This document shows positions 1-9,031 of a DNA stretch of 64,000 nucleotides, piece after piece (the first letter of the stretch is position 1; each line of letters opens with the position of its first letter). The position numbers were made by a program, and so were the translations under genes. The notes below the pieces were generated by a model. That model saw only the letters and a list, made by a program, of their open reading frames with translations, searched no databases and was not told where the DNA came from. This DNA comes from Kocuria soli (lineage in GTDB: Bacteria; Actinomycetota; Actinomycetes; Actinomycetales; Micrococcaceae), in contig NZ_RKMF01000001.1 in the NCBI RefSeq assembly GCF_003797835.1, positions 124,001 to 188,000 of the forward strand, read 5' to 3'.

Positions 1-866
<866 letters not shown>

Positions 867-980
867 CGGTGTCCTAGTCAAATATGGAGAGCCGCATTCG
901 TCGTTGCCGTCAGGTTGACTCACGAGACCCGCGCTCGGGTTCCGCGCTCAAGATCCATGGCAAGACATGAAAGGAAGGTC

Positions 981-1574
981 GTGGCCACGGAAGCACCTAA
1001 ACTGAGGCGCATGTACCGCATCGCCACCGTGTGCACCGGTAACATCTGCCGGTCTCCCATGGCAGAACTCGCCCTCCGTCAGGCCTTCGATCAAGCAGGT
1101 CTGGGCGAGCGCGTCGTCGTCGACTCCGCAGGCATCTCCGAGGAAGAACTGGGAAATGGCGTGGACCCACGCGCCGCTCGTCTCCTGGAGCGCCTGGGTC
1201 TTGACCCCAGCGGGCACCGAGCCCAGACAATCGATGACGACTGGCTGCAGGATCACGACTTGGTCCTGGCCATGGACACACCACATCTCCGCGCCTTGAC
1301 CCGTTGGGTCGACCGCGCCGGGACGGGGCCAGAGGTCCACCTGTTCCGCTCCTTCGATGCCACCACGGCAGACCCGAAGGCTCCGACTCGCGACGACGCG
1401 GCGCTGGGCATCGCCGACCCCTGGTACGGAGACGAAGCGGGGTTCCAGGAAACCTGGGATCTCATCGCGGCGGCCGTGCCCGGGATCGTGGAACATGTGC
1501 GCGAACAGCTCGACCGTGTCCCGATCGAGGAACACGACCGGAACCTCTCCCGCACGACGACGGCCGGTGGTTGA
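981..1574 (+). CDS. Low-molecular-weight protein tyrosine phosphatase
   Basis: A cytosolic phosphatase that removes phosphate from protein phosphotyrosine through a cysteine intermediate. The CX5R loop CTGNICR (C18-R24 counted from GTG 981) is followed by SPMAE. The general-acid motif ADPWYGD lies near residues 145-151. The core from ATG 1011 is about 187 residues, slightly longer than the usual ~160 because of a C-terminal tail. GTG 981 is chosen because AAGGAAGG precedes it closely; ATG 957 and ATG 1011 are alternatives. The next gene begins almost at its stop codon, so the pair is probably co-transcribed. The cellular target cannot be read from the sequence; in actinobacteria such enzymes act on tyrosine kinases of polysaccharide export or are secreted. 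Confidence 0.88.
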   Translation: MATEAPKLRRMYRIATVCTGNICRSPMAELALRQAFDQAGLGERVVVDSAGISEEELGNGVDPRAARLLERLGLDPSGHRAQTIDDDWLQDHDLVLAMDTPHLRALTRWVDRAGTGPEVHLFRSFDATTADPKAPTRDDAALGIADPWYGDEAGFQETWDLIAAAVPGIVEHVREQLDRVPIEEHDRNLSRTTTAGG

Positions 1575-1576
1575 GC

Positions 1577-2170
1577 GTGCAGGACGTCGAACTGCTCATG
1601 GACCCGGCGATCGCGGAACGCAATCCGTCGGGACTCGCGCTGATGCACCAGCTCGAGAACCCCACCCGTCGCCCGCATCTGATCGGCATCGACGGTCGGT
1701 CCGGCGCGGGAAAGACGAGCCTGGCCGAGCAGCTCTCCTCCGTCCTGTCCGTCACCCGCGACGTGGTGACCTTCCATCTCGAGGACATCTACCCCGGCTG
1801 GGACGGTCTGGCCCAAGGCATCGAGACGTACAACGAATCCATCATGGCCGCCCTGCGCGAGGAACAGGACGCGTACTGGGCGGCCTGGGACTGGCTGGCC
1901 AATTCCTCCGGCGGTCCGCGGCTAACCCGGTGCGCCGAGATCGTGATCCTGGAAGGCGTGGGGGCATGCAACGCCGTGGCGCGCGAAGTCCTGGACGTTT
2001 CCGTCTGGGTCGAACTTCCGGAGAGCCAACGCCGGGCACGGGCGCTGAGCCGCGACGGCGCGTCCTACGAGCAGTACTGGGATCGTTGGGCCGCGCAAGA
2101 GGCGCTGTACCTGGAATCCGATCCCGTGTGGGAAGGCGCTGACATCATTCAGCCCGGCCCCACCGCCTGA
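1577..2170 (+). CDS. P-loop NTPase resembling uridine kinase family proteins
   Basis: A ~197-residue protein with a clear Walker A motif, GRSGAGKT (residues 40-47), after IGIDG. This arrangement is typical of small-molecule kinases of the uridine kinase/phosphoribulokinase type. A later VILEGVGA segment resembles the second strand of that fold. The substrate is unknown. GTG 1577 is chosen because GGTGG lies 6 nt before it; TTG 1571, which overlaps the upstream stop, and ATG 1598 are also possible. It is translationally close to the tyrosine phosphatase, but I infer no shared function beyond co-expression. Confidence 0.72.
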   Translation: MQDVELLMDPAIAERNPSGLALMHQLENPTRRPHLIGIDGRSGAGKTSLAEQLSSVLSVTRDVVTFHLEDIYPGWDGLAQGIETYNESIMAALREEQDAYWAAWDWLANSSGGPRLTRCAEIVILEGVGACNAVAREVLDVSVWVELPESQRRARALSRDGASYEQYWDRWAAQEALYLESDPVWEGADIIQPGPTA

Positions 2171-2189
2171 GTCCCCACCGCCTGAGTCC
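2161..2189. repeat. Short tandem duplication across a stop codon
   Basis: CACCGCCTGAGTCC occurs at 2161-2174 and again at 2176-2189, followed by a similar third block (GACTGCCTGACTCC). The first copy contains the stop codon of the P-loop gene, so TGA is repeated downstream. Confidence 0.8.
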
Positions 2190-2235
2190 GGACTGCCTGA
2201 CTCCGGCACCGTCGCTGCGCACTGTCCGCAAAGGT

Positions 2236-2253
2236 GCGGCGGCGTCCCGCCGC
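2236..2253. terminator. Hairpin between convergent genes, probable terminator
   Basis: GCGGCGG, CGTC loop, CCGCCGC. There is no T-run on either side. It lies between the convergent P-loop and ECF genes and could end both transcripts as a U-less actinobacterial terminator. Confidence 0.45.
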
Positions 2254-2260
2254 CGGCGCA

Positions 2261-4690
2261 TCACTGCCAGATGAAGCGCTGCGCCCCTGCCACGTGGGAG
2301 GCGATCGGGGCACCCACGGCGAGCGCCAGGGTGATCACGAGCAGCAGGGCATCTGCGGCACCACGGCGAATGGGCCGGGCCCAGGTGCGGTCCCGTGCCT
2401 CCACCACGGAGCCGAAACCCCTGGCCTCCATGGTCACCGCCAGTCGCGTCGCGCGTCGCAGAGCCTGGACAAGGAGCCCAAAGGCGCGGCCACCCCATTC
2501 CGCGAGAACCGTCCCTGGGTTCCGTGACGCCCCCGCACCCCGCGCGCGACGTGCCGTCACCAGAACCTGCCATTGCTTGATCATCACCGACATGAGCCGC
2601 AGCCCCACCAGGGCGGCGATCACGAACCGCGCGGGCAGGCGCAGGGTGCGGGCGAGTCCGTCCGCCAGGTCGGTGGGATCCGTGGTGAGGAGCAGCATCA
2701 GCCCGGGCAGCGCCAGGGCGAGCCCGCGCAGTGAGATCGCGGCCCCGGCCGCGACCGACCCCTGAGTCAGCGTCAGAGGCCCTACGGACACCAGCGGCGG
2801 GCCCGAGTCCTCGGCTAGGAGCGCGGTTCCCCACCCGGACAGCAGCGCGGCCAGGACCAGCGGCCAGGCGGCGAGCAACAGCCGCAGGGGACGTTGACCC
2901 GCCAGCGACAGTGCCGCGAGTTCGCCCAGCAGGATCAGCCCCGAGGTGATGGGGTCCGCCGAAAGGATCAGCGGGACAGTCAGTGCGACGGCGCACGCGA
3001 GCTTGGTGAGTGCGTCACGGCGTTCGAGCCAGCTTCCACCACCCCTGGTGGTCAGCGGAGCGGGAGCGTCCGGCTGCTCGACGGACGGCGCGGCGTGCAG
3101 CTCGATTTCCCGGGCACCCAGGGCGCGGATCAGGTCCCGGTCGTGGGTGACGACGACGACGGCTCGCCCCGCTCGCACCTGATCGGCCAGCAGGTCGACC
3201 ACCGACCACCACGTCCGTGAATCCTGCCCGAAGGTCGGTTCATCCAGAACCAGGATGTCGGGAGCAGCGGCCATGACGGTTCCCACCGACAACCGCCGCT
3301 TCTGCCCTCCGGAGAGGGTGAACGGATTGGCCTCGGCCAGGTCCGTGAGTTCCAGGCGTTGGAGCAGTTCCTCGACCGTGGAGTCGATCCGGTCCTGAGA
3401 CCACCCGGCTCGGCGGGGCCCCTCGGCCAGCTCGGCCCGGACGGATTGGGTGAGGAACTGGTGCTCGGGTTCCTGGAACACAGTGCCCACGCGGGTGACC
3501 AGTTCGCGGCCGGTCCACGCCGATGGATCCGCCACGGTGTCACCGGCCAGTGCGGGTTGCGCCTCGACCGTTCCGCCTGCCGGGACCAGAAGCCCCGCGA
3601 GGGTCAGGGCCAGGGTCGATTTCCCCACCCCGTTGTTCCCGGTCACCGCAGTTGCGCTCCCCCGGCGGACCGTGAGGTCCACGGGCCGCGCCGCGGGCGT
3701 TCCCGCGTTCAGGTGCTCTGGAACGGGCCTGCCACGGCGGGCCAGCCGTCGTCGTCCGGCGAGCGCCCGTGAGCCGGGCTGGTCCCGGGACACCTCGAGA
3801 CCGACGGCGCGCAGCAACGGTTCACCGTCCGTCGCCGGACTCACGACCGGTTCAGGTGCGGGCGCATCGGGAACCCACACGCCGCGCTCGAGCAGCACCC
3901 GGCGCCGCGCGGGGTCCCCGAAGACCTGCCCCGGGGTGCCGTCGTGCTCCACACCGCCCGCGCCGAGCACGACGACCCGCTCGACCAGGTCCGTCCAGAC
4001 CTCGGTGCGGTGCTCGACCACGATCAACGTCGCACCGGTCTGCACCGCGACCGCTTCGACGGCGTCGCGCACCGTGCGAACACCTTCGGGGTCGAGGTTG
4101 GCGGTGGGCTCGTCCAACAGGAGCAGCCTCGGCCGCATGGCGGTGACACCCGCCAGGGCGAGTCGCTGCTGTTGTCCACCGGACAGCGCCTCGGTGTCCC
4201 GGTCGAGCTCAACGGCCAGGCCGACGGCGTCCAGGGTCTCGGTGACCCTCGGCCAGATCTGCTCGGACGGGACGGCCAGGTTCTCCGGACCGAAGGCGAC
4301 GTCGTCGCCGACCCGCGCGAGCACGATCCCCGATTCGGGGTCCTGTTGGAGCAGCCCGGTCACGGTGGCCCGGTCGGCGGCCGGGGCGCCGTCGACGAGC
4401 AATTCTCCGAGCGGCCCCTCGGGGCCACCGGGCGCATCGCTTGCCCCTTGCTGAACCTCCAGCTCGTCGGTCTCGCGGCGTTCGAGGACACCGGCCAGGG
4501 CGTGGAGCAAGGTCGACTTGCCGACCCCGCTGGGGCCCACGAGCAGGACTTTCTCGCCCGGTCGGATCACCAGGTCCAGTCCACGGGGCGAGGGGAGAGC
4601 TCGCCCCGGATGCTGCCAGCCGAATCCCCGGGCTTCGACGAGTGCGCCCCGCGCCCCGTGAGCGGGTGTCTGTTCAGCGGAGCCCGACAC
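2261..4690 (-). CDS. Fused ECF transporter module: two ABC ATPases plus EcfT membrane domain (thiamine/HMP type)
   Basis: A ~809-residue energy-coupling factor protein. ATPase 1 has GPSGVGKST (about 52-60), LSGGQQQR (about 169) and LLLLDEPTANLD. ATPase 2 has GNNGVGKST (about 351-359), LSGGQKRR (about 460) and LVLDEPTFGQD. From about residue 560 to the end it is hydrophobic and EcfT-like, with the arginine-rich coupling region TARRARGAGAS. In Bacillus these parts are separate proteins (YkoD = A-A', YkoC = T). Here all three are on one chain. GTG 4690 lies 11 nt after the ykoE stop, and the reading frame upstream of it is non-coding ykoE antisense. With YkoE it would import thiamine or hydroxymethylpyrimidine. 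The TPP riboswitch upstream supports this. Confidence 0.9.
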   Translation of the reverse strand: MSGSAEQTPAHGARGALVEARGFGWQHPGRALPSPRGLDLVIRPGEKVLLVGPSGVGKSTLLHALAGVLERRETDELEVQQGASDAPGGPEGPLGELLVDGAPAADRATVTGLLQQDPESGIVLARVGDDVAFGPENLAVPSEQIWPRVTETLDAVGLAVELDRDTEALSGGQQQRLALAGVTAMRPRLLLLDEPTANLDPEGVRTVRDAVEAVAVQTGATLIVVEHRTEVWTDLVERVVVLGAGGVEHDGTPGQVFGDPARRRVLLERGVWVPDAPAPEPVVSPATDGEPLLRAVGLEVSRDQPGSRALAGRRRLARRGRPVPEHLNAGTPAARPVDLTVRRGSATAVTGNNGVGKSTLALTLAGLLVPAGGTVEAQPALAGDTVADPSAWTGRELVTRVGTVFQEPEHQFLTQSVRAELAEGPRRAGWSQDRIDSTVEELLQRLELTDLAEANPFTLSGGQKRRLSVGTVMAAAPDILVLDEPTFGQDSRTWWSVVDLLADQVRAGRAVVVVTHDRDLIRALGAREIELHAAPSVEQPDAPAPLTTRGGGSWLERRDALTKLACAVALTVPLILSADPITSGLILLGELAALSLAGQRPLRLLLAAWPLVLAALLSGWGTALLAEDSGPPLVSVGPLTLTQGSVAAGAAISLRGLALALPGLMLLLTTDPTDLADGLARTLRLPARFVIAALVGLRLMSVMIKQWQVLVTARRARGAGASRNPGTVLAEWGGRAFGLLVQALRRATRLAVTMEARGFGSVVEARDRTWARPIRRGAADALLLVITLALAVGAPIASHVAGAQRFIWQ

Positions 4691-4701
4691 CGCTGTTCCC
4701 G

Positions 4702-5337
4702 TCAACGCCCGGAAGCCAGGGCGGAAAGGACGCCGGTACCGCGCAGAGCCCGGACCAGCAGCCACATCGCCACACCCGCGATGACGGCACCCGAGAGGGT
4801 CGCCAGGGCCACGTACACCCCTTGGTGGGCAACAGGCCATTCGTAGTAGTAGAGCAGACACTCGGAGATGCTGCCGAACAGGCCGGACAAGGCACCCGCG
4901 GCCGCAGCCACGCCGAGGCCGGCCCGGCGGTACCGCACCGCGGCGAAGACCAGCTCGGCACCCAAACCTTGCACGATCCCGGAAATCACCACGGTCAGCC
5001 CGAAGTGAGTTCCCATGACACCTTCGAAGATCGCCGCGAGGAGTTCGCACAGCAGGGCGGCACCCGGTTTGCGGATGATGAGCCCGCCCAGGGTCCCGGC
5101 CACGAGCCATCCACCGAGCATCAGACCGGCGGCGGGCGGATACGCCACGGACGCACCGGTGATCACGGGGTAGATCAGATTGGACCAGGCCCAGAAGATC
5201 ACGCCACCGGCTGCGGCCAGGACGGCCAGCACCACCAGGTCCACCACCCGCCAGCGCAACGCGGCACCGGTGCGGGTCGCCCCGCGTGGAGAACCGTTCG
5301 AACCGGTTCCCGGGCTGTGAGATGTTGTTGAGGTCAT
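4702..5337 (-). CDS. ykoE: YkoE-type substrate-binding (S) component of the ECF thiamine/HMP transporter
   Basis: A 211-residue integral membrane protein with about six hydrophobic segments after a polar, low-complexity N-terminus of ~30 residues. Conserved YkoE features are visible: VIFWAWSNLIYP, AAGLMLGGWLVAG and a central FEGVMGTHFG segment that lines the substrate site in the family. ATG 5337 is preceded by AGGAGG with good spacing. It is the first gene after the TPP riboswitch and directly precedes the fused ECF engine. I infer uptake of thiamine or its pyrimidine precursor; the exact ligand is not decided by the sequence. Confidence 0.92.
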   Translation of the reverse strand: MTSTTSHSPGTGSNGSPRGATRTGAALRWRVVDLVVLAVLAAAGGVIFWAWSNLIYPVITGASVAYPPAAGLMLGGWLVAGTLGGLIIRKPGAALLCELLAAIFEGVMGTHFGLTVVISGIVQGLGAELVFAAVRYRRAGLGVAAAAGALSGLFGSISECLLYYYEWPVAHQGVYVALATLSGAVIAGVAMWLLVRALRGTGVLSALASGR

Positions 5338-5342
5338 GGTTT

Positions 5343-5386
5343 CCTCCTGCGGGGACGGACCGTCAGTCCGTCCCGGTCTCAGGAGG
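5343..5386 (-). promoter_or_regulatory. Shine-Dalgarno sequestering hairpin (riboswitch expression platform)
   Basis: On the minus strand CCTCCTG (5386-5380) can pair with CAGGAGG (5349-5343), which is the ribosome-binding site of ykoE. Between them is a perfect 9-bp hairpin, GGGACGGAC (5374-5366) with GTCCGTCCC (5360-5352), loop of 5. Together they form one interrupted stem that hides the ribosome-binding site, as expected for TPP control of translation. Confidence 0.75.
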
Positions 5387-5429
5387 GGGAGGTGGGAACC
5401 GGACGCAGCCGGTGCAACACCTCGAGATA

Positions 5430-5517
5430 CTCGACTCCCTTCGCCGGTACTAACCGGATCAGGTTCGAGGGTCTGCGGTCTCCCGCACTCTCAGCGCTCG
5501 CGCGCTCCCCTGTCGTT
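5430..5517 (-). ncRNA. TPP riboswitch (THI element)
   Basis: The minus strand contains the conserved core in order: CTGAGAG, a variable stem, ACCCTCGAACCTGATC, then CGGTTAGTACCGGCGAAGGGA. CGAC at the 5' end and GTCG at the 3' end close helix P1. This is the standard thiamine pyrophosphate aptamer. It lies about 95 nt upstream of ykoE, with a sequestering hairpin between. Confidence 0.96.
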
Positions 5518-5550
5518 CGTTTTCAGTGCTTGCCCACTCTACCAATGCGC

Positions 5551-5595
5551 GAGGGCCGGTTGCCGCCCGTTCTCACGGGTTGGCAACCGGCCCTC
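5551..5595. terminator. Long hairpin after the DUF4235 gene
   Basis: GAGGGCCGGTTGCC (5551-5564) pairs perfectly with GGCAACCGGCCCTC (5582-5595). A nested CCCGT/ACGGG stem fills the loop. There is no U-tract, so it would be a U-less terminator for the minus-strand gene. It also insulates the riboswitch promoter. Confidence 0.7.
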
Positions 5596-5621
5596 GACGA
5601 CCGTCTGCAAGGGGCCGAGTG

Positions 5622-5873
5622 TCAGGACTCGCCCTGGTTGCTTTGCATCTTGGTGACCTGACGGGTCACTGCCACACGCACCACCGTGGTGACCACGCCG
5701 GTGATCACGGCCCACAGCAGGATGTCAGCCCACCGCTCCTCAGGATCCGGGTTCTTGGCGGGCGGCGGGTTACCGGTGAGCTTTGCCCACACGGCACCCA
5801 GTCCCTTGTTCGCCGCCGTGACGCCCGCGAGGGACGCCGCGGTTCCGGCCAGGCCCACAACCTTGTCGTTCAT
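5622..5873 (-). CDS. DUF4235 family small membrane protein
   Basis: An 83-residue protein with two hydrophobic stretches: near the N-terminus (VVGLAGTAASLAGVTAA) and near residues 52-68 (ILLWAVITGVVTTVVRV). Between them is WAKLTGNPPPAKNPDPEE, which matches the W-x-x-x-TG-x-x-PP pattern of DUF4235. Function is unknown in the family. GGAGAG sits before ATG 5873. It lies just downstream of the mnh operon on the same strand, separated by a short hairpin. It may be read through from that operon or have its own promoter. Confidence 0.82.
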   Translation of the reverse strand: MNDKVVGLAGTAASLAGVTAANKGLGAVWAKLTGNPPPAKNPDPEERWADILLWAVITGVVTTVVRVAVTRQVTKMQSNQGES

Positions 5874-5921
5874 GTTCTCTCCTTACCCGGACGCGCAGGT
5901 CCGTGGTGGACGGGTGGCACG

Positions 5922-5942
5922 CCCAGTCCTTGCAGGACCGGG
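5922..5942 (-). terminator. Possible terminator after mnhG
   Basis: CCCAGTCC, TTGCA loop, GGACCGGG: an 8-bp stem with one A/C mismatch, 27 nt past the mnhG stop. No U-tract. Confidence 0.4.
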
Positions 5943-5968
5943 TGCACCAACGCGGTTCATGACAAACA

Positions 5969-6370
5969 CTAGCGCGACTGGTCCTCCGAGCCATCAGCCC
6001 ACTGCTCAAGTTGTGATTCGACCGGCGTGTTTTCGCGCAGAGCAATCGCCAGTTCGTCCTTGACCACGCCTTCCTCCTTGACGTGCTTGCTCCGGTAGCT
6101 GGCCCGTCCCACCATGTGAGCGCTGACGGGTGCCGTCAGGAGCATGAACACCCACCCCAGCAGGGCCAGCGGCAGCAGGGCCCACGCCCGGTTCATGACG
6201 ATCACGGCCAGCAGGACGCACAACAACCCGAGCACCTGGGGCTTGGTGGCCGCGTGCATACGCGTGAGGACATCCGGCAGTCGGACCAACCCCACCCCGG
6301 CGGCGAACGCCATGAGGCACCCCACCAGCAGTAATACGGATCCGACGACGTCCAGAACGGTCTGCATCAT
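5969..6370 (-). CDS. mnhG: Na+/H+ antiporter subunit G (MnhG/MrpG)
   Basis: The last subunit of the multi-protein Mrp antiporter in the plasma membrane. About 133 residues with three hydrophobic helices: VLDVVGSVLLLVGCLMAF, GLLCVLLAVIVMN and LPLALLGWVFMLLTAPVSAH. The family signature RLPDVLTRMHAATKPQVLG lies between helices 1 and 2. The charged C-terminal tail of ~40 residues is longer than in many homologues. ATG 6370 overlaps the mnhF stop (ATGA) and has GGAGGG upstream. Confidence 0.93.
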   Translation of the reverse strand: MMQTVLDVVGSVLLLVGCLMAFAAGVGLVRLPDVLTRMHAATKPQVLGLLCVLLAVIVMNRAWALLPLALLGWVFMLLTAPVSAHMVGRASYRSKHVKEEGVVKDELAIALRENTPVESQLEQWADGSEDQSR

Positions 6371-6723
6371 CGGCCCTCCGTCGCGGACGTGTCCTGCGTG
6401 CTCTGCCGCGGCGCCTCCGCGTCCTCCCAGGCCGAACCGCCACGACCCGCGTCCGGGTGTCGAGAGGGACGGGACTGCACGAATCGTGCGAAGGTCACGG
6501 AGGCCAGGAAACCCACCAGGGAGATCATCACCGTGAGAATCATGTAGTCCGTGGTGCCCTTCCACACCATGTCCACGCACACGGCCGCGGCCACGATGGC
6601 CAGCAGCACGTCACTGGCCAAGACACGGTCCAGCAGGGACGGCCCCTTGACCAGCCGGTACAGGACACCGACGGCGCCGCCGGAGAGCAGGAGCACCGCG
6701 GTCACCAGAACATAGGGGTTCAC
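6367..6723 (-). CDS. mnhF: Na+/H+ antiporter subunit F (MnhF/MrpF)
   Basis: A 118-residue membrane protein with three helices. It has the MrpF motif YRLVKGPSLLDRVLASDVL after helix 1, and VCVDMVWKGTTDYMILT between later helices. The tail after residue ~85 is polar. GTG 6723 overlaps the mnhE stop (GTGA), which shows translational coupling. It is one subunit of the hetero-oligomeric Mrp complex that exchanges cytoplasmic Na+ for H+. Confidence 0.92.
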   Translation of the reverse strand: MNPYVLVTAVLLLSGGAVGVLYRLVKGPSLLDRVLASDVLLAIVAAAVCVDMVWKGTTDYMILTVMISLVGFLASVTFARFVQSRPSRHPDAGRGGSAWEDAEAPRQSTQDTSATEGR

Positions 6724-7367
6724 GCTTCCACCTCCGAACGCCGGGGTGAGCTCAGGACGGCCAGGGGCCGACGTCGCCCCAGTCGTTGATCCTCCGCCTT
6801 GAGCAGGTCCAGCTCCTCCCGGGTGCCGATCACCCTGATCCACGCCGCCTCGGTCCGCAGCACACCGTTGCGGAAGGCTTCCACGTCGGCGTCGTCGTCG
6901 ACGTCCAGGGCATGGAAGTAGAGCGTTGCCGTGGATCGGTCGACCTCGATCAACACGGAACCCGGGATCACCCCCGTGGTGTTGCCGACGGCAGCGATCA
7001 TGAGGTCGTTGACCGTGCGGAGTTTGACCGCGACCAGTGCGCTCCGGACGTTGGGGCCCTTGCGGATCGCGACCCACAGAACCTGGAAGCTGGCCTTGAC
7101 CACCTGGTACAGGAACGTGACAGCCATGACCACGGCCTGGAGAACGTTGAAGCGATGGGACAGGGCGACCGGAGGCAGTGCCAGGACGCGGGTGACCAGC
7201 AGGGCGAAGATCACACCGACCACCAGGTTCTTGACCGTCAGCTCCCCCCACAGAACGGCCCAGACCACCACGAGCCACAGGATCAGGGGGATCTCGACGA
7301 CGAACCGGTGGGTGCGGCGCGGACCACCGCGGGACTCTGCTCCGGATTCGGCTCGGTTGCTGTTCAC
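6720..7367 (-). CDS. mnhE: Na+/H+ antiporter subunit E (MnhE/MrpE)
   Basis: 215 residues. Two or three hydrophobic helices occupy the N-terminal half (LILWLVVVWAVLWGELT and NLVVGVIFALLVTRVLAL), and a soluble domain follows. The MrpE features RKGPNVRSALVAVKL and TTGVIPGSVLIEVD are present. The C-terminal ~30 residues are basic and polar. GTG 7367 overlaps the mnhD stop. It assembles with subunits F and G at the end of the Mrp complex. Confidence 0.92.
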   Translation of the reverse strand: MNSNRAESGAESRGGPRRTHRFVVEIPLILWLVVVWAVLWGELTVKNLVVGVIFALLVTRVLALPPVALSHRFNVLQAVVMAVTFLYQVVKASFQVLWVAIRKGPNVRSALVAVKLRTVNDLMIAAVGNTTGVIPGSVLIEVDRSTATLYFHALDVDDDADVEAFRNGVLRTEAAWIRVIGTREELDLLKAEDQRLGRRRPLAVLSSPRRSEVEA

Positions 7368-9031
7368 GGTGCCACCTCCCGGCCGTCTGAGTCCCCGTCA
7401 CCGGCCGCTTGCTCCACCGGTCCCGACGGCGCCCCCTCCGGGCCCAGTACGGCTTCGACGTAGGCGCCCGGATTCACCAGGTTCTCGGCCGCGTTGTCCG
7501 CCACGGCGAACAACGGGCCGGCGAAGACGGTCAAGGCCACACCGATCACGACCAGCACGGCGGTCGGCCACACCATGAGGCGCGGGAGCAGGCTCACGGT
7601 CTGCCTGCCGCCCTCGTCCCGGGTGAGGGTCTGCACGGCCCCGGCACCCCAATGGCCTTCGCGGCTGGGGGCCAGGAGCACGGGGTCGGGGAAATCGGCG
7701 TCGTCCGTGGTGCGCAGGAACACGCGGTTCCACACGCGCATGAGTGCGATCAGCGTGAGCAGCGAGGTGAGCACCGCCCCGGAGATCACCACGTAGGTCT
7801 GCCACGTCGCGTTGTCCACACCGGCCTGGAACAACCCGATCTTGCCCAGGAACCCGGAGAACGGCGGGATGCCCCCCAGGTTGAGGGCTGGGATCATGTA
7901 GAGCACCGCCAGCACCGGGGCCAGCCGCGCCATGCCTCCCAGACGATCGGAGTTCGTGGACCCGCCCCGGCGTTCGATCAGCCCCGCGACCAGGAAGAGG
8001 CTGGTCTGGATGATGATGTGGTGGCCCACGTAGTAAACCACCGCGGCGAATCCCGCCGCCGTGCCCACCGCGATCCCGAAGACCATGTACCCGATGTGGC
8101 TCACCAGCGTGAACGACAACAGACGCTTGACGTCGATCTGGGCCAGCGCGCCCAGGATCCCCACGACCATGGTCAGCAGGGACACCCACATCAACAATCC
8201 GTTGATCTGCTCGCCGGGAAACAGCAGCGTCTCGGTCCGGATGATCGAGTACACGCCCACCTTGGTCAGCAGTCCGGCGAACACGGCCGTCACGGGCGCG
8301 GAGGCGGTCGGGTAGGAGTCGGGCAGCCAGAACGACAGCGGGAACACCGCGGCCTTGATCCCGAAGGCCACCAACAGCATCAGGTGCAGCTGCATCTGCG
8401 TCCCCACGGGCAGATCTGCGAGTTTCAGGCAGAGATCCGCCATGTTCACCGTTCCGGTGGCCGCGTAGACCATGGCGATTGCGATCAGGAACAGCACGGA
8501 GGAAATGATGGACACGACCACGTAGGTCACGCCCGCGCGGATGCGCTGGGTTGTGCCGCCCATGGTCATGAGCACGTAGGAGGCCACCAGGAAGATCTCG
8601 AACCCCACGTAGAGGTTGAACAGGTCCCCCGCCAGGAACGCGTTGGAGACACCGGCCACCAGGATCAGGTACGTGGGGTGGAAGATCGAAATGGGGCCCG
8701 CGGAATCGCCGTCAGCCACACCCTGTCCGGTGGCGTAGATCAGAACCGCCAGGGACACGATCGTGGAGACCACCAGCATCACGGCCGAGAGCTGGTCCAC
8801 GATCAGCACGATCCCGAACGGCGCCTCCCAGCCACCGAGGTTCACCGACGTGGGGGGCGCGTCCCAGGAGGTCGCCAGCACGAGCATTTCGACGGCGAGC
8901 GAGACCACCAGTGACCCGATGGCGACGAGGCGCTGCAACCGGTTGCGGTGGAAGAGCACCAGGGACAGGGCCGCGCCCACGAAGGGCACGATGATCGCCA
9001 GGGGGGCGAGCTGAGCGACGTCGATGCTCAT
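7364..9031 (-). CDS. mnhD: Na+/H+ antiporter subunit D (MnhD/MrpD), NuoN/NuoM-like
   Basis: A 555-residue polytopic membrane protein of the complex I antiporter-like family, with about 14 predicted helices. The core includes YVLMTMGGTTQRIRAGVTY, the lysine-bearing AAVFPLSFWLPDSYP segment and LLTKVGVYSIIRTETLLFP, all typical of MrpD. Conserved lysines and histidines in these helices carry protons in related subunits. The C-terminal ~100 residues add a soluble, acidic tail. ATG 9031 overlaps the mnhC stop. Confidence 0.95.
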   Translation of the reverse strand: MSIDVAQLAPLAIIVPFVGAALSLVLFHRNRLQRLVAIGSLVVSLAVEMLVLATSWDAPPTSVNLGGWEAPFGIVLIVDQLSAVMLVVSTIVSLAVLIYATGQGVADGDSAGPISIFHPTYLILVAGVSNAFLAGDLFNLYVGFEIFLVASYVLMTMGGTTQRIRAGVTYVVVSIISSVLFLIAIAMVYAATGTVNMADLCLKLADLPVGTQMQLHLMLLVAFGIKAAVFPLSFWLPDSYPTASAPVTAVFAGLLTKVGVYSIIRTETLLFPGEQINGLLMWVSLLTMVVGILGALAQIDVKRLLSFTLVSHIGYMVFGIAVGTAAGFAAVVYYVGHHIIIQTSLFLVAGLIERRGGSTNSDRLGGMARLAPVLAVLYMIPALNLGGIPPFSGFLGKIGLFQAGVDNATWQTYVVISGAVLTSLLTLIALMRVWNRVFLRTTDDADFPDPVLLAPSREGHWGAGAVQTLTRDEGGRQTVSLLPRLMVWPTAVLVVIGVALTVFAGPLFAVADNAAENLVNPGAYVEAVLGPEGAPSGPVEQAAGDGDSDGREVAP

